Below are positions 7,906 to 17,139 of a stretch of 64,000 nt of DNA, in pieces. Source of the stretch: Extibacter muris (GTDB lineage: Bacteria; Bacillota; Clostridia; Lachnospirales; Lachnospiraceae); the NCBI RefSeq assembly GCF_004345005.1, contig NZ_SMMX01000001.1:124001-188000 (forward strand), written 5' to 3'. The translations under genes and the position numbers were made by a program. Position 1 is the first letter of the stretch. Each line of letters starts with the position of its first letter. The notes below the pieces were generated by a model. That model was not told the DNA's origin and did no database searches. It saw only the letters and a program-made list of their open reading frames with translations.

Positions 7906-9162
7906 ATGGACACAAAAACGAAAAGAGGATATGGGAAAGGCTGGCTGCTGATTCTATATGCATTTTTAGGATACTTCACAGCGACAGCAGTAGGAAGCGC
8001 AATGAATGCTGCATCTGGAACTTTGGCAGACTTAAGAGGATGGAATGCAGCCGTACTTACAAGTTTAATATCATTAGGCAGCATTGCTAATATCGTAGCA
8101 GGATTTGTACTTGGTAAATTATCTTCTAAGTATTCAGCTAAAAAATTAAGTTTAATCTGCTTTGGAATCTATGTAGCCGTGATGCTAGGCTTAGGAGCAA
8201 CATCAAACTTTATGGTATTTGCCATCTGCCTGATTCTTGCAAACGGGATTTCAAATGGTATTGGCTACCAGTTGTCACCGGTATTGATTTCAAGATGGTT
8301 TCCGAAGAGAAAAGGTATTATCATGGGACTTGTAACTATGGGTATCCCACTCTGCTCAGGCGTGGCTACAATGATCTATCAGGCAGGATATGGAGCCATG
8401 GGCTCTATTGGAGGATTCCTCCCGTTTATCATTATTGCAGTTGCGGCGGCAATCATCTTGATTGTATTTCTCTCAGATAATCCTGCAGACAGAGGATTTG
8501 CACCTGATAATGGCATTAAAGTAGAAGGAGCTAAGGAAGAAGCAGTTAACAAAGACAGCATATGGACAACTTCCAAATTGCTTCGCACACCACAGGTATG
8601 GGTTCATGGTATCACATTAGGCACTCAGCTGTTATTTGCGTCAGGCCTTATGGTGCAATTGTTCCCAAGACTTCTGGAGATTGGCTTTGATGAAGGGACA
8701 GCGAGCATGATGATGCTTGCATCAGGTCTGCTGGCACTCCCTGGGTCTTACCTCTGTGGAGTCCTGGATTCCAAGATCGGGGCACGTAAGGCAGCCTATT
8801 CCTCTTTCATATTCGGAATCCTAGCAATGGTGCTTAACTTAACCGGAACAACAGCCGGCGTGTGGATTTCTCTCGTATGTATCGGTATGGTTGTGGGAGG
8901 GGCTGCTAACTGGCCTGCATCCCTCTGCATCGAAGAGTTTGGTGACAGCTTTGCCAATGGATATGGAATTATCCAGCCGATCATACAGGTAGTCGGCGCT
9001 ATCGGACCTGCTTTCTTTGCGGCATTCTATGGGATTACAGGAAGCTACCGCATTCCATATATCTGTGGAGCGGTATTGATGCTGGTGGGCCTGATTTGCT
9101 TCAAGCTGTTTGCAAAAGAAGGATTTGTGAAAGCAGAAGAGGAAAAGTGCGCAGCGAAATAA
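7906..9162 (+). CDS. MFS transporter, oxalate/formate antiporter (OFA)-like
   Basis: The 418-residue protein has about 12 membrane segments and the OFA-family layout: an N-terminal helix with FLGYFTATAVGSAMNAASGT, the loop motif GKLSSKYSAKK after helix 2, a QLSPVLISRWFPKRKGIIMG segment after helix 4, and a long central loop (about 200-225). OFA proteins exchange or import small organic anions. It is under probable control of the adjacent TetR protein and lies beside the large catabolic operon, so it may carry that pathway's substrate or product. Confidence 0.85.
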   Translation: MDTKTKRGYGKGWLLILYAFLGYFTATAVGSAMNAASGTLADLRGWNAAVLTSLISLGSIANIVAGFVLGKLSSKYSAKKLSLICFGIYVAVMLGLGATSNFMVFAICLILANGISNGIGYQLSPVLISRWFPKRKGIIMGLVTMGIPLCSGVATMIYQAGYGAMGSIGGFLPFIIIAVAAAIILIVFLSDNPADRGFAPDNGIKVEGAKEEAVNKDSIWTTSKLLRTPQVWVHGITLGTQLLFASGLMVQLFPRLLEIGFDEGTASMMMLASGLLALPGSYLCGVLDSKIGARKAAYSSFIFGILAMVLNLTGTTAGVWISLVCIGMVVGGAANWPASLCIEEFGDSFANGYGIIQPIIQVVGAIGPAFFAAFYGITGSYRIPYICGAVLMLVGLICFKLFAKEGFVKAEEEKCAAK

Positions 9163-9253
9163 GAATTTGGCCGCGGCAGATAATTGTAGATTTAGTGGAA
9201 GGCAAAGCGGAGGCGAGGCAAGGGGCGTTTGTCCCTTGCCTCCTTTTCTGGCT

Positions 9254-9550
9254 TTCGGCATCTGCCCGCTGATAAATGCCTTCTGCTGCTGTATGTTTGT
9301 GAGCGGCCCAATGCATTTTATTTTGTACCTGTTTAAAAAACGTAATCGAACTTTCAGCCTTTGGATCATAATCAATGCTGGTTGCATATATTTCCAAAAC
9401 CTTTCTCCAAAATACTTTTTCTGAAGAACGGATGTCACGGATACGATATAGTAACTCGTCAAAATAGTTTCCGCCCCCAAGGTTTTTAATACGGTCATCA
9501 TCCAGTGCAAATCCCTTTTTCATATATTCCTTCAAAATGGAGCCGTCTGG
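9254..9550 (-). pseudogene. RhuM family protein, C-terminal fragment
   Basis: The frame ILKEYMKKGFALDDDRIKN, then YFDELLYRIRDIRSSEKVFW, IDYDPKAESSITFFKQVQNKMHW and TAAEGIYQRADAE matches the C-terminal half of RhuM proteins, an accessory family common near toxin, phage or restriction loci. A stop lies just upstream and the N-terminal half is absent. The frame then runs on into sequence antisense to the MFS gene. It is a relic between the transporter and the regulator. Confidence 0.78.
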
Positions 9551-9578
9551 TCACGTTTGATTTCAATTTACTGGTTTC

Positions 9579-11522
9579 CTAATGTTTCTTCGAGAAGAAC
9601 TCTAATAATTCAGCCCTGGTACGCTCTTTTCGGAAATAGTCCAGGTTGTCATGGTCTACATAGATTTCCTGCAGCAATTTCAGAAGCAGAGGCTCCTCGG
9701 AAGGGGCAAAACAGGCCATGATGATGACACGTATCTTGCTGGAATTCCAAAGGATTTGGTGCCTTAATGTGGCAACAGAAAGCTGTGTTTTTTTCGCGGG
9801 CACCAAAGAATAGAGAAACAGTGCACCCGGCTGAAAGCCATAAGTGTAAGTCGATTCTCTTCTTAGCATATCTTCCGTGAACTTCTGTGATACCAGCCCC
9901 TCCTGAATAAAATCATCAGACATGGATTCGATGATGGAGAACTGGCTGGCTTCGCTTATGTTCTCATGCCAATATGCATCAGGCAAAAGGCTTGATAAGG
10001 ATTGGGCCTGATTCTTAAATAGGAATTTGAGGCAAGTATCAGACACAAGTTTCTGAATACGTATATAGTCCTCCGGAAGCATGTCGGGAGAAATGCGCAA
10101 AACCTGTGTGGCTGGATTGTCCGTAATCTGTTTCTTGACGGTAGTCAGGACCAGATCCGTATTTCGGAAATTATGGGCACTTCTCGCATTTACCGGCAGG
10201 AGAGCGGTAATGTTCAGGTAATTGCCAAAAGCGCCAAGTGTCTTTTGCTTGATTGCCCAAATAGCGGTTAGATTCAAGTGGCAGCAGATGACCGTACGTA
10301 TGCGGTTCTCCGGGTGGTTGGCCCAGTACCCTTCGATGGCTCCGGAGATGCAAAGAGCCAGATAAAGCAGCTCTGTCTCATCTAAATAGTAGCCCAGGTA
10401 TTTTAAAGCAATTGGCTGTATGAGATACGCAATCTCGGATTCCATCAGAAGATTCCGGCGGAGAAGATTGGCATTACCCTGGGCATTCAAGATATGGCCG
10501 GGCATTCTCAAGTAGCGCAGATACTGTATCAGCGTAATATAAAAATCTTCGTCTGTGGAAAAATCGATATGGAACATGGAATCGATCAGCTTCAGATAGC
10601 AGTCTGTCATTTCAATCAGGAGGGAATCGAAGTGGCTCGTGATAGTATGAAACGTCAATTCCTCTGCATTTAACAGATGGCTGTTACACAAATGCTGATA
10701 AATGGCATCCTTTTCCTGGTCAGGAAACACACAGGAAAAAGCTTCTTCCATAGAGTCAAAGATATCCTTGCATAACGAGGAGATCGTATCGTCTTTATCA
10801 GCCGGTGAAGGAACTTCGGCCAATACATGTCCTGATAACATGCGGTAGTACATAATCGCGAGTGACAGATTCAGGGTAACCAGATTTGCATCCTCAATCT
10901 GAAAATGATGATGATATAACTGTCTGGCCGTTATCTGCATGATCAGATCCATAATCTCTGCATCCAGGAACTGGTAGCTGTAGTATGCATTTCCTGTGGC
11001 ATTATAATCCCAGTCACTCTGGAACAGCCGATTCAGAATGGCACGGCGTTTGGACTCGTCAGGTTCAAATTCCCAGGTGTCGTCAACGTGGTTCAACTTG
11101 ATATAAGGGTCGGAAAGCATATAGAGCCGTTTTAAAGTTGCAATATCATTACTTAACGTGGTTTTGCTCACATACATCTCATCTTCCAGATCATATTGAT
11201 CCAAAGGCACATCTGACAGACATAATTGAAACGTCAGATAGCGGATACGGTCTTCTCTTGTCAAGAACAGATCATCCGTTTTGAACTGTTCCAGAAAGGA
11301 CGGCAAATCCGGGCACTCTAAAAGATACCCCTTGCTTCGTTCTGCCGATATCCTTGCCCCGCAGGTGGTAAGCGCATGGTTTATTTCCACAATGTCACTC
11401 CGGATAGTACGGGGAGAGACGCCCAGCTGTTTGGCCAGGGCTTTCCCTGTGACATGAGAGGTCTGGTTCTGTATGAGATTGAGCAGTTTGCGCTGCCTTA
11501 AAGACAAAGTAATCGTTTCCAT
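9579..11522 (-). CDS. PRD-domain transcriptional regulator (BglG/MtlR-type) of the adjacent operon
   Basis: The 647-residue protein starts with an HTH_11 domain (QRKLLNLIQNQTSHVTGKAL, then GVSPRTIRSDIVEIN) and a second helix-turn-helix (YVSKTTLSNDIATLKR, about 130), followed by two PRD-like helical domains (about 180-400), an EIIB-like segment and a C-terminal EIIA-like domain. This is the architecture of PTS-controlled activators such as MtlR/LicR. No PTS genes are nearby, and the EIIA-like active-site region reads YGFQPGALFLYSL where a phosphorylatable His in an IPHG-type motif would be expected, so PTS phosphorylation may be lost. It is divergent from the operon starting at 11672 with a perfect palindrome between them. 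Confidence 0.82.
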   Translation of the reverse strand: METITLSLRQRKLLNLIQNQTSHVTGKALAKQLGVSPRTIRSDIVEINHALTTCGARISAERSKGYLLECPDLPSFLEQFKTDDLFLTREDRIRYLTFQLCLSDVPLDQYDLEDEMYVSKTTLSNDIATLKRLYMLSDPYIKLNHVDDTWEFEPDESKRRAILNRLFQSDWDYNATGNAYYSYQFLDAEIMDLIMQITARQLYHHHFQIEDANLVTLNLSLAIMYYRMLSGHVLAEVPSPADKDDTISSLCKDIFDSMEEAFSCVFPDQEKDAIYQHLCNSHLLNAEELTFHTITSHFDSLLIEMTDCYLKLIDSMFHIDFSTDEDFYITLIQYLRYLRMPGHILNAQGNANLLRRNLLMESEIAYLIQPIALKYLGYYLDETELLYLALCISGAIEGYWANHPENRIRTVICCHLNLTAIWAIKQKTLGAFGNYLNITALLPVNARSAHNFRNTDLVLTTVKKQITDNPATQVLRISPDMLPEDYIRIQKLVSDTCLKFLFKNQAQSLSSLLPDAYWHENISEASQFSIIESMSDDFIQEGLVSQKFTEDMLRRESTYTYGFQPGALFLYSLVPAKKTQLSVATLRHQILWNSSKIRVIIMACFAPSEEPLLLKLLQEIYVDHDNLDYFRKERTRAELLEFFSKKH

Positions 11523-11574
11523 AATAACGCTCCTTTTTTTCCGATGTGCTTGACATTAATTCTAGCAGAAACCA

Positions 11575-11594
11575 TTTCCTCTTTAAAGAGGAAA
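11575..11594. promoter_or_regulatory. Perfect 20-bp palindrome, candidate operator of the catabolic operon
   Basis: TTTCCTCTTTAAAGAGGAAA is a perfect dyad located 77 bp before the iron alcohol dehydrogenase and 52 bp before the divergent PRD regulator. No consensus -35/-10 pair is evident for the operon, which fits a promoter that depends on an activator. It is most likely the binding site of the PRD regulator. Confidence 0.6.
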
Positions 11595-11671
11595 AAGTGG
11601 ATTTGAGACAGAGCGCGAAAATAGTTACCATTGCATTAGGAACAAAATGACAGGAAAAAGGAGAAAGAAAC

Positions 11672-12817
11672 ATGGCATTTGAATTTTTTGTAAAGAGTGA
11701 TATTACATTTGGCAGGAATTCTGTAAACGAGCTGCCGAAGCTCATAAAAGGGTACAAGGCTAAAAAGGTAATGCTTGTCTATGATGCAGGTGTGAAATTC
11801 GCGGGTATTGCAGATACCGTGCTACATAGCTTAAATGAGGCAGATGTGGAAATCGTGGTTTTTGATAAAGTTATCCCGAATCCGACGAACGAGATTGTTG
11901 AAAAGGCAGCCGTAATAGCCAAGGAAGAAGAGGTGGATGCCTTTGTGGCTGTCGGAGGAGGCAGCAGTATAGATCTTGCAAAAGCAATTGACGTCCTGAT
12001 GACCAATCCCGGGCCAATCGGACGATATGGCGGAATCGGCATGGTGGAACATGACTTGCTCCCGCTCATCGCAATTCCGACTACAGCCGGAACTTCCAGC
12101 GAGATTACCAATGTCAGCGCCCTGATTGATACGGAAAAGGTCATCAAATATGTCGTTATCGATAATAAGCTGGTGCCCTCCAAGGTCATCATCGATCCGG
12201 AATTCACCAAAACGATGCCTGCATCCGTAACCGCTTCTACCGGCATGGATGCAATTACACATGCAGTGGAAAGCTATATCTCCAATATGGCAACTCCTCT
12301 GACCGAATACAATTCCCTGCAGGGGCTGAAAATCATCTATCACAACCTGCCCAAAGCAGTAAAAGACGGTTCCGACATGGAGGCGAGGGAGCAGATGATG
12401 TTAGGCTGTGTCATCACGGGATTCGGGTTCTCGAATGCCAACCTTGGGCTGGTACATGGAATCGCCCATACCTTGAGCGCCCATTTCCAACTGGCACACG
12501 GAATGGCAAATGCAACGGTGCTTCCATATGTAATGGCTTTTAATGCCAAGAGCTGTCCCGAGAAAATGGTGGAGCTTGCAAAGGCCATTGACCTGCCGGT
12601 TACCGGCGATATAGACACGGATAAATATCTTCTTTCTGAGGAACTTCTGAAACTGACGAAAGAGTTAGGCATAAAGACATTATCCGAGCAGGGCATTACG
12701 GAGGAAGATTTTGAAATGGTTGCAGACGATGTCCTGAATGAGCCTGTGCTTGGATTCAATCCAAGACAGAATGTTACGAAAGAAGATGTCCTGGCTATTT
12801 TAAAGAAAGCGTATTGA
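11672..12817 (+). CDS. Iron-containing alcohol dehydrogenase
   Basis: The 381-residue protein is a full-length group III alcohol dehydrogenase. It has the NAD-binding glycine motif VAVGGGSSIDLAKAID (about 92-107), an IPTTAGTSSEITNVSAL stretch, and metal-ligand segments TGMDAITHAVESY, NLGLVHGIAHTLSAHF and LAHGMANATVLP. Family members reduce lactaldehyde, 3-hydroxypropionaldehyde, succinate semialdehyde or similar short carbonyls with NAD(P)H. It opens the operon and probably converts an aldehyde/alcohol intermediate. A good ribosome binding site (AAAAAGGAG) precedes the ATG. Confidence 0.9.
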   Translation: MAFEFFVKSDITFGRNSVNELPKLIKGYKAKKVMLVYDAGVKFAGIADTVLHSLNEADVEIVVFDKVIPNPTNEIVEKAAVIAKEEEVDAFVAVGGGSSIDLAKAIDVLMTNPGPIGRYGGIGMVEHDLLPLIAIPTTAGTSSEITNVSALIDTEKVIKYVVIDNKLVPSKVIIDPEFTKTMPASVTASTGMDAITHAVESYISNMATPLTEYNSLQGLKIIYHNLPKAVKDGSDMEAREQMMLGCVITGFGFSNANLGLVHGIAHTLSAHFQLAHGMANATVLPYVMAFNAKSCPEKMVELAKAIDLPVTGDIDTDKYLLSEELLKLTKELGIKTLSEQGITEEDFEMVADDVLNEPVLGFNPRQNVTKEDVLAILKKAY

Positions 12818-12840
12818 TCAAATAGAGAGGAATACAGACA

Positions 12841-14073
12841 TTGAATAACACACAGAAAACTAAAATCATTCTTGCGATTGTAGCAATTTCATTCATACAG
12901 GGTCTGCAATACTGTGTCTCGCCGGTATTGGGACAGATACAGGAGCATTATCTGGATATCAATGTATCACTGGTACAGATGCTGATTACCGCTCCGGCAT
13001 TGCTTTCCATGATCGTTGCATTAATCTCCGGTGGCTTAGTGGTGAAGATCAGTAAGAAAAAATTGCTTCTATTTGCAGCACTTGTCGCCGGCGTCACAGG
13101 ATTTCTGCCGTATCTTGCAGACAGCTTCTGGCTGTTGTTCATCTCAAGGACACTGTACGGAATCGCGCTGGGACTGGCCTGCACCTTGAATACGGCCGTT
13201 GTAGCGGAGTTCTTTGAAGGGGATGAGCGTGTATCCGTCATGGGGATACAGGCGGCAAGCATCGGCGTCGGGATGGTCATCATCACCACGTTAGGCGGAA
13301 AGTTAGGAAGCCCTGGTTTTACTTATTCTTATCTTACGAATATCATAGGATTCCTTTCTTTTCTTGTCCTTGCGGCTATGCTTCCGGATACCGGAGTTTC
13401 CAAAGTCACTCAGACAGAAAAGATACGCTTGAATAAGCGGGTGTTCCAGGTTGCATTTTTGGGGTTTTTGGAATTCTTGTTCTTGATTACATTTACAACG
13501 AATATCGCAATGCACATAAGCGGTGCACTTGCGGGAGATAGTTCCGTATCAGGGATCCTGACCGGTGTCTTTTCCGGGGCCCAGATCGTGATGGGACTGG
13601 CGCTCGGATATGTTACGAAGGTGACCGGGAACGCAACACTTCCGGTAGCGATGCTAAGCTTCGTGGCAGGAGCGGCCCTTTTGATCCTGTTTCCGTCTAA
13701 CCTGCCAATTCTCCTGGCCGCAGCGGCTCTCTGCGGATTTTCCCAGGGGATGTTCATTCCACAGGCGATGGTGGACGTTGCGAATGCCGTAAGACCGGTT
13801 GCCACAGCCATGGCTTCTGCCTGCTTTACCTGTGCCATGTGCTTTGGGCAGTTGGTATCACCCAGTGTCCTGAATGCCATATCGCGGTTCATTTACGGTA
13901 AAGTAAGCACTTCCAATGTATATACGATTGCAGGAATCGGAATGGCAGCCTCAGCGGCAGCCGGATTCTTGATGATGAAGACACCAGGGTCAAAAAGTCC
14001 TGCGTTTCATGGCACCATGGAAAAGCAGAGCTTGGGACCCGCAAAACATAAGAAAGTGGAGGAAATACAATGA
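12841..14073 (+). CDS. MFS transporter
   Basis: The 410-residue membrane protein has about 12 hydrophobic helices and MFS features (GGLVVKISKKKLLL after helix 2; SRTLYGIALGLACTLNTAVVAEFF in helix 4). The start is a TTG at 12841 preceded by AGAGAGG. Its last 30 or so codons (GSKSPAFHGTMEKQSLGPAK...) are encoded by a palindromic repeat (13987-14040) and look like an appended tail rather than part of the MFS fold. The stop overlaps the ATG of the next gene. It probably imports the operon's substrate. Confidence 0.87.
   Translation: MNNTQKTKIILAIVAISFIQGLQYCVSPVLGQIQEHYLDINVSLVQMLITAPALLSMIVALISGGLVVKISKKKLLLFAALVAGVTGFLPYLADSFWLLFISRTLYGIALGLACTLNTAVVAEFFEGDERVSVMGIQAASIGVGMVIITTLGGKLGSPGFTYSYLTNIIGFLSFLVLAAMLPDTGVSKVTQTEKIRLNKRVFQVAFLGFLEFLFLITFTTNIAMHISGALAGDSSVSGILTGVFSGAQIVMGLALGYVTKVTGNATLPVAMLSFVAGAALLILFPSNLPILLAAAALCGFSQGMFIPQAMVDVANAVRPVATAMASACFTCAMCFGQLVSPSVLNAISRFIYGKVSTSNVYTIAGIGMAASAAAGFLMMKTPGSKSPAFHGTMEKQSLGPAKHKKVEEIQ
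13987..14040 (+). repeat. Hairpin repeat element, copy 1 (inside the MFS 3' end)
   Basis: Arms start GGGTC and end GACCC and pair through CTGC/GCAG, TTTC/GAAA-type and CATGG/CCATG blocks to form a long stem with small internal loops. A second copy lies at 22588-22642. The differences between the copies are partly compensatory (CTGC/GCAG versus ATGC/GCAT; CATGG/CCATG versus CATGC/GCATG), which supports selection on or mobility of a folded form. Copy 1 is translated as the MFS tail. Confidence 0.75.
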
Positions 14074-15125
14074 AAAAAACAGTAGCATTATGCACATCCA
14101 TTCCGGAAAAGCAGATGGAGATGATCAAGGAACAGTGCGACATCACAATCTGCGGAGAATTAAAGCACGGCAAAGGAAACGTCACTGAGGACATGACCCG
14201 GGAAGAATGTATGGGACATGAGATCGTAGTGTTAGGAGATGAGTATGCAGGGGCAGACACTATAAAAGCCTGGGCCAAATCCGGGATGCAATTCATGGGA
14301 GTTGCGAAAGGAACACCCGCGACGGTTGATCATGATGCCATTCAGGATGCGGGACTAGAGCTGTCTTACACACCGGGAAGAAACCGTGTGGCAGTGGCGG
14401 AATTCAACATGGGTCTGATGATTGCAGCGGCACGGAACCTGACGCTTAGCTGTACCGGACTTTCTAAAGGGGAGCATACAGGCCCGGTCAAGGAGAATCT
14501 CTATGATGTACCGGATGTAAAGAACGTTACATTCGGACCATTGGATGAGAACCATCCATTTACAGATTATGGTATTGGTTTTGAATTGTACGGGAAAAAA
14601 CTTGGTATCGCAGGATATGGTGCCATCGGACGTGAGGTAGCAGTAAGGGCAAAGGCATTTGGAATGGAAATCTTAGCGTACGATCCCTATATGCCGGCGG
14701 AAAAAATTGAGGCAGACGGAGCAACGGCAGTGAATCTTGATATCATGTTAGCGGAAAGTGATATGGTCAGCATCCATCTTCCGGTTCTTCCATCCACCAA
14801 AGCAATCGTGAACAAAGATTGGTTTTCTAAGATGAAGCCGACGGCTTATCTGATCAATACTGCAAGAGCCGCGGTCATCCATCAGCAGGATTTGGTAGAG
14901 GCGCTTCAGAATCAGGAAATCGGCGGTGCTGCTATCGACGTTTATTGGGAAGAGCCGGTACCGGCCAACCACCCTTTGCTCTCTATGAGGAATGTCGTAT
15001 GCACCCCACATATGGCAGGACTTACAACGGACGTTGACAACTGGTCAGGAACCATGATGGGGGACGAAGTGCTTGCATACTTGAAGGATGAGCCAAGAAA
15101 ATATATTTGGAAGGTAAGAAAATAA
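14070..15125 (+). CDS. D-isomer-specific 2-hydroxyacid dehydrogenase
   Basis: The 351-residue protein has the two-domain layout of the family. The NAD site is GYGAIGREVAVRAKAFG with Asp in ILAYDPYM. Catalytic residues are the Arg in INTARAAVIHQQDL, the Glu in EEPVPANHPL and the His in CTPHMAG. It would interconvert a 2-oxoacid and a D-2-hydroxyacid with NAD(H). It overlaps the MFS stop by ATGA, so it is translationally coupled. Relatives in sugar-acid clusters act on glycerate- or erythronate-like acids; the substrate here is unknown. Confidence 0.88.
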   Translation: MKKTVALCTSIPEKQMEMIKEQCDITICGELKHGKGNVTEDMTREECMGHEIVVLGDEYAGADTIKAWAKSGMQFMGVAKGTPATVDHDAIQDAGLELSYTPGRNRVAVAEFNMGLMIAAARNLTLSCTGLSKGEHTGPVKENLYDVPDVKNVTFGPLDENHPFTDYGIGFELYGKKLGIAGYGAIGREVAVRAKAFGMEILAYDPYMPAEKIEADGATAVNLDIMLAESDMVSIHLPVLPSTKAIVNKDWFSKMKPTAYLINTARAAVIHQQDLVEALQNQEIGGAAIDVYWEEPVPANHPLLSMRNVVCTPHMAGLTTDVDNWSGTMMGDEVLAYLKDEPRKYIWKVRK

Positions 15126-15137
15126 AGGAGAAAAGCC

Positions 15138-17108
15138 ATGGCAAAGAACTGCTGTAAAGGGAAAGAAAAGTATTCACATTTATTTGAACCGATCAGAATT
15201 GGCAACATACGGTTAAAAAACAGGATCATCGCAGCGCCTACCAGCCCAAGCATGATTACAACAGAAGGTCATTTTACACCGGAGATGATTGCGTACCTGG
15301 AAGAAAAAGCAAAAGGCGGTGTCAGTGTCGTCACTTATGGAGAGGCAATCGTACATTCCGCAACCGGGAAGTCGCACAACAAACAATTGCAGTTAGATTC
15401 TTTTGGCGTCAAGCAGGGAATGGCCCAGGCCGCAAGAGCTATCCATAACTGCGGGGCTTATGCCAATATTCAGCTGTCCCACGGCGGAATGTACGGCGGT
15501 CTGGAAAGTGTAGGCGGAGACCAGGACCGCCCGTCTGTTGCCTATGGGCCAAGCAAGATGAGCATGCCGGCAGGTGAAGTAGAGGAGATGCCAAAAGAAC
15601 TGATTTTTGAAATCGTAGAGTCCTATAAGACCGGTGCGAAGCTCTGTAAGGACTGTGGATTCGATATGGTTCAGTTCCATGCGGCACATGGCTGGCTGTT
15701 CTCACAATTTTTATCGCCTGTATTCAACAAGAGAACAGATGAATTCGGAGGCTCATTAGAGAACCGTGCAAGATTTATGCTGATGGCACTTGATGCTGTC
15801 AGAGAAGGGGTCGGCCCCCGTTTCCCGATTGAAATCCGCCTCTCAGGAGATGACCTTACGGAAAACGGGCTCCGGATGGAGGACTGTGTCAAAGTTGCGA
15901 AGATGGCGGAAGATAAGGTTGATTTGTTTAACGTATCCTGTGGAAACCATGAAGACCCGGAGATGTTCTGCCGGACACATCCGTCCGCATTTTATCCACG
16001 CGGGGTCAATGTCTATCTTGCCGCTGAAATCAAGAAACATGTAAAGAAACCAGTTGCATGTGTAGGGTCCCTCAATGACCCGGCGCAGATGGAGCAGATT
16101 CTTTCAGACGGGCAGGCAGATATTGTTGAAATCGGACGCGCACTTCTCGCAGACCCATATCTGGCACAGAAAGCATTGGAAGATAAGGCAGATGACATCA
16201 CACCATGCCTGCGCTGTTATGAATGTTTTGGGGAGACATCCAAAAGTGAGACTGTCAAATGTACCGTCAATCCAACCATGGGACAGCAGCTTCCGGAAAA
16301 GTACGGGAGAAAAGAGCCAGAAGCCCTGAAGAAAGTCTTAATTGCAGGCGGCGGCCCGGCAGGAATGCAGGCGGCAATTACGTTAGCCGGAAGAGGGCAT
16401 GATGTGACAATCGTAGAAAAATCCGGTAAATTAGGCGGAAATCTGCACCCTGCTGGAGCGCCTTATTTTAAAGAGGATATTATAAAGTTTGAGCATGTAT
16501 TAGAAGAACGTGTGGCAAAATCCGGCGTAAAAGTCATTCTGAATACAGAAGTGACACCAGAGTATGTCAGGGGATTTGATCCGGATGCCTTATTTGTGGC
16601 GATTGGTTCAAACGAATTGTGTCCGCCCATTAAGGGAATAGACCTGCCACATGTCATCATGGCGATTGATGCAGAACTGCACCCGGAAAAGCTTGGAAAG
16701 AAAGTGGCGATTATGGGCGGCGGCCTTGTGGGCAGCGAAGCTGCGGTATCTTTCAGCCACGAAGGGAAAGCATGCGCCATTATCGAGATGAAGCCATCCG
16801 TTGCAGAGGAAGTGAATTCCTTCTACCGGGGCGGATTGATGGCAGAAGTAGAGAAGTCGGCAGATATCTACGTTAATACGAAAGTAAAAGAAATCAGGCC
16901 AGACGGCGTCTTATGTGAGTCACATGGAGAAGCATTTGTCGTAGAGGCCGATTCCGTTGTATGCGCACTGGGATTCCGCTCCCCGTACGAGAAGGTGGAT
17001 GCGCTCTGTGAGTGCGTAGATGAATACTATATCGTAGGGGACTGCAGCAATGTGGGCCAGATCTATCAGGCGACCAATCAGGCATATTATGCAGCACTGA
17101 GAGTCTGA
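15138..17108 (+). CDS. NADH:flavin oxidoreductase / enoate reductase (BaiCD-like OYE)
   Basis: The 656-residue enzyme has three parts. Residues 1-340 are an FMN-binding old-yellow-enzyme barrel (LFEPIRIGNIRLKNRIIAAP; AAHGWLFSQFLSPVFNKRTD; RARFMLMALDAVRE). A [4Fe-4S] cysteine set follows (CLRCYECF...VKCTVNP, about 355-380). The remainder is an FAD/NAD domain (VLIAGGGPAGMQAAITLAGRG and VAIMGGGLVGSEAAVSF). Such enzymes reduce activated C=C bonds of enoates, enoyl thioesters or cyclic enones; examples are 2-enoate reductase, 2,4-dienoyl-CoA reductase and BaiCD/BaiH. In this operon it likely removes a double bond before chain cleavage. Confidence 0.9.
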   Translation: MAKNCCKGKEKYSHLFEPIRIGNIRLKNRIIAAPTSPSMITTEGHFTPEMIAYLEEKAKGGVSVVTYGEAIVHSATGKSHNKQLQLDSFGVKQGMAQAARAIHNCGAYANIQLSHGGMYGGLESVGGDQDRPSVAYGPSKMSMPAGEVEEMPKELIFEIVESYKTGAKLCKDCGFDMVQFHAAHGWLFSQFLSPVFNKRTDEFGGSLENRARFMLMALDAVREGVGPRFPIEIRLSGDDLTENGLRMEDCVKVAKMAEDKVDLFNVSCGNHEDPEMFCRTHPSAFYPRGVNVYLAAEIKKHVKKPVACVGSLNDPAQMEQILSDGQADIVEIGRALLADPYLAQKALEDKADDITPCLRCYECFGETSKSETVKCTVNPTMGQQLPEKYGRKEPEALKKVLIAGGGPAGMQAAITLAGRGHDVTIVEKSGKLGGNLHPAGAPYFKEDIIKFEHVLEERVAKSGVKVILNTEVTPEYVRGFDPDALFVAIGSNELCPPIKGIDLPHVIMAIDAELHPEKLGKKVAIMGGGLVGSEAAVSFSHEGKACAIIEMKPSVAEEVNSFYRGGLMAEVEKSADIYVNTKVKEIRPDGVLCESHGEAFVVEADSVVCALGFRSPYEKVDALCECVDEYYIVGDCSNVGQIYQATNQAYYAALRV

Positions 17109-17139
17109 ATTCTATCTGAAAAAGGAGGACCATACATAA

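Noticed and set aside
9167-9424. Plus-strand frame with hydrophobic stretches after the MFS gene
   Set aside because: It lies opposite the RhuM-like fragment, which has recognisable family text; no start signal supports the plus frame.
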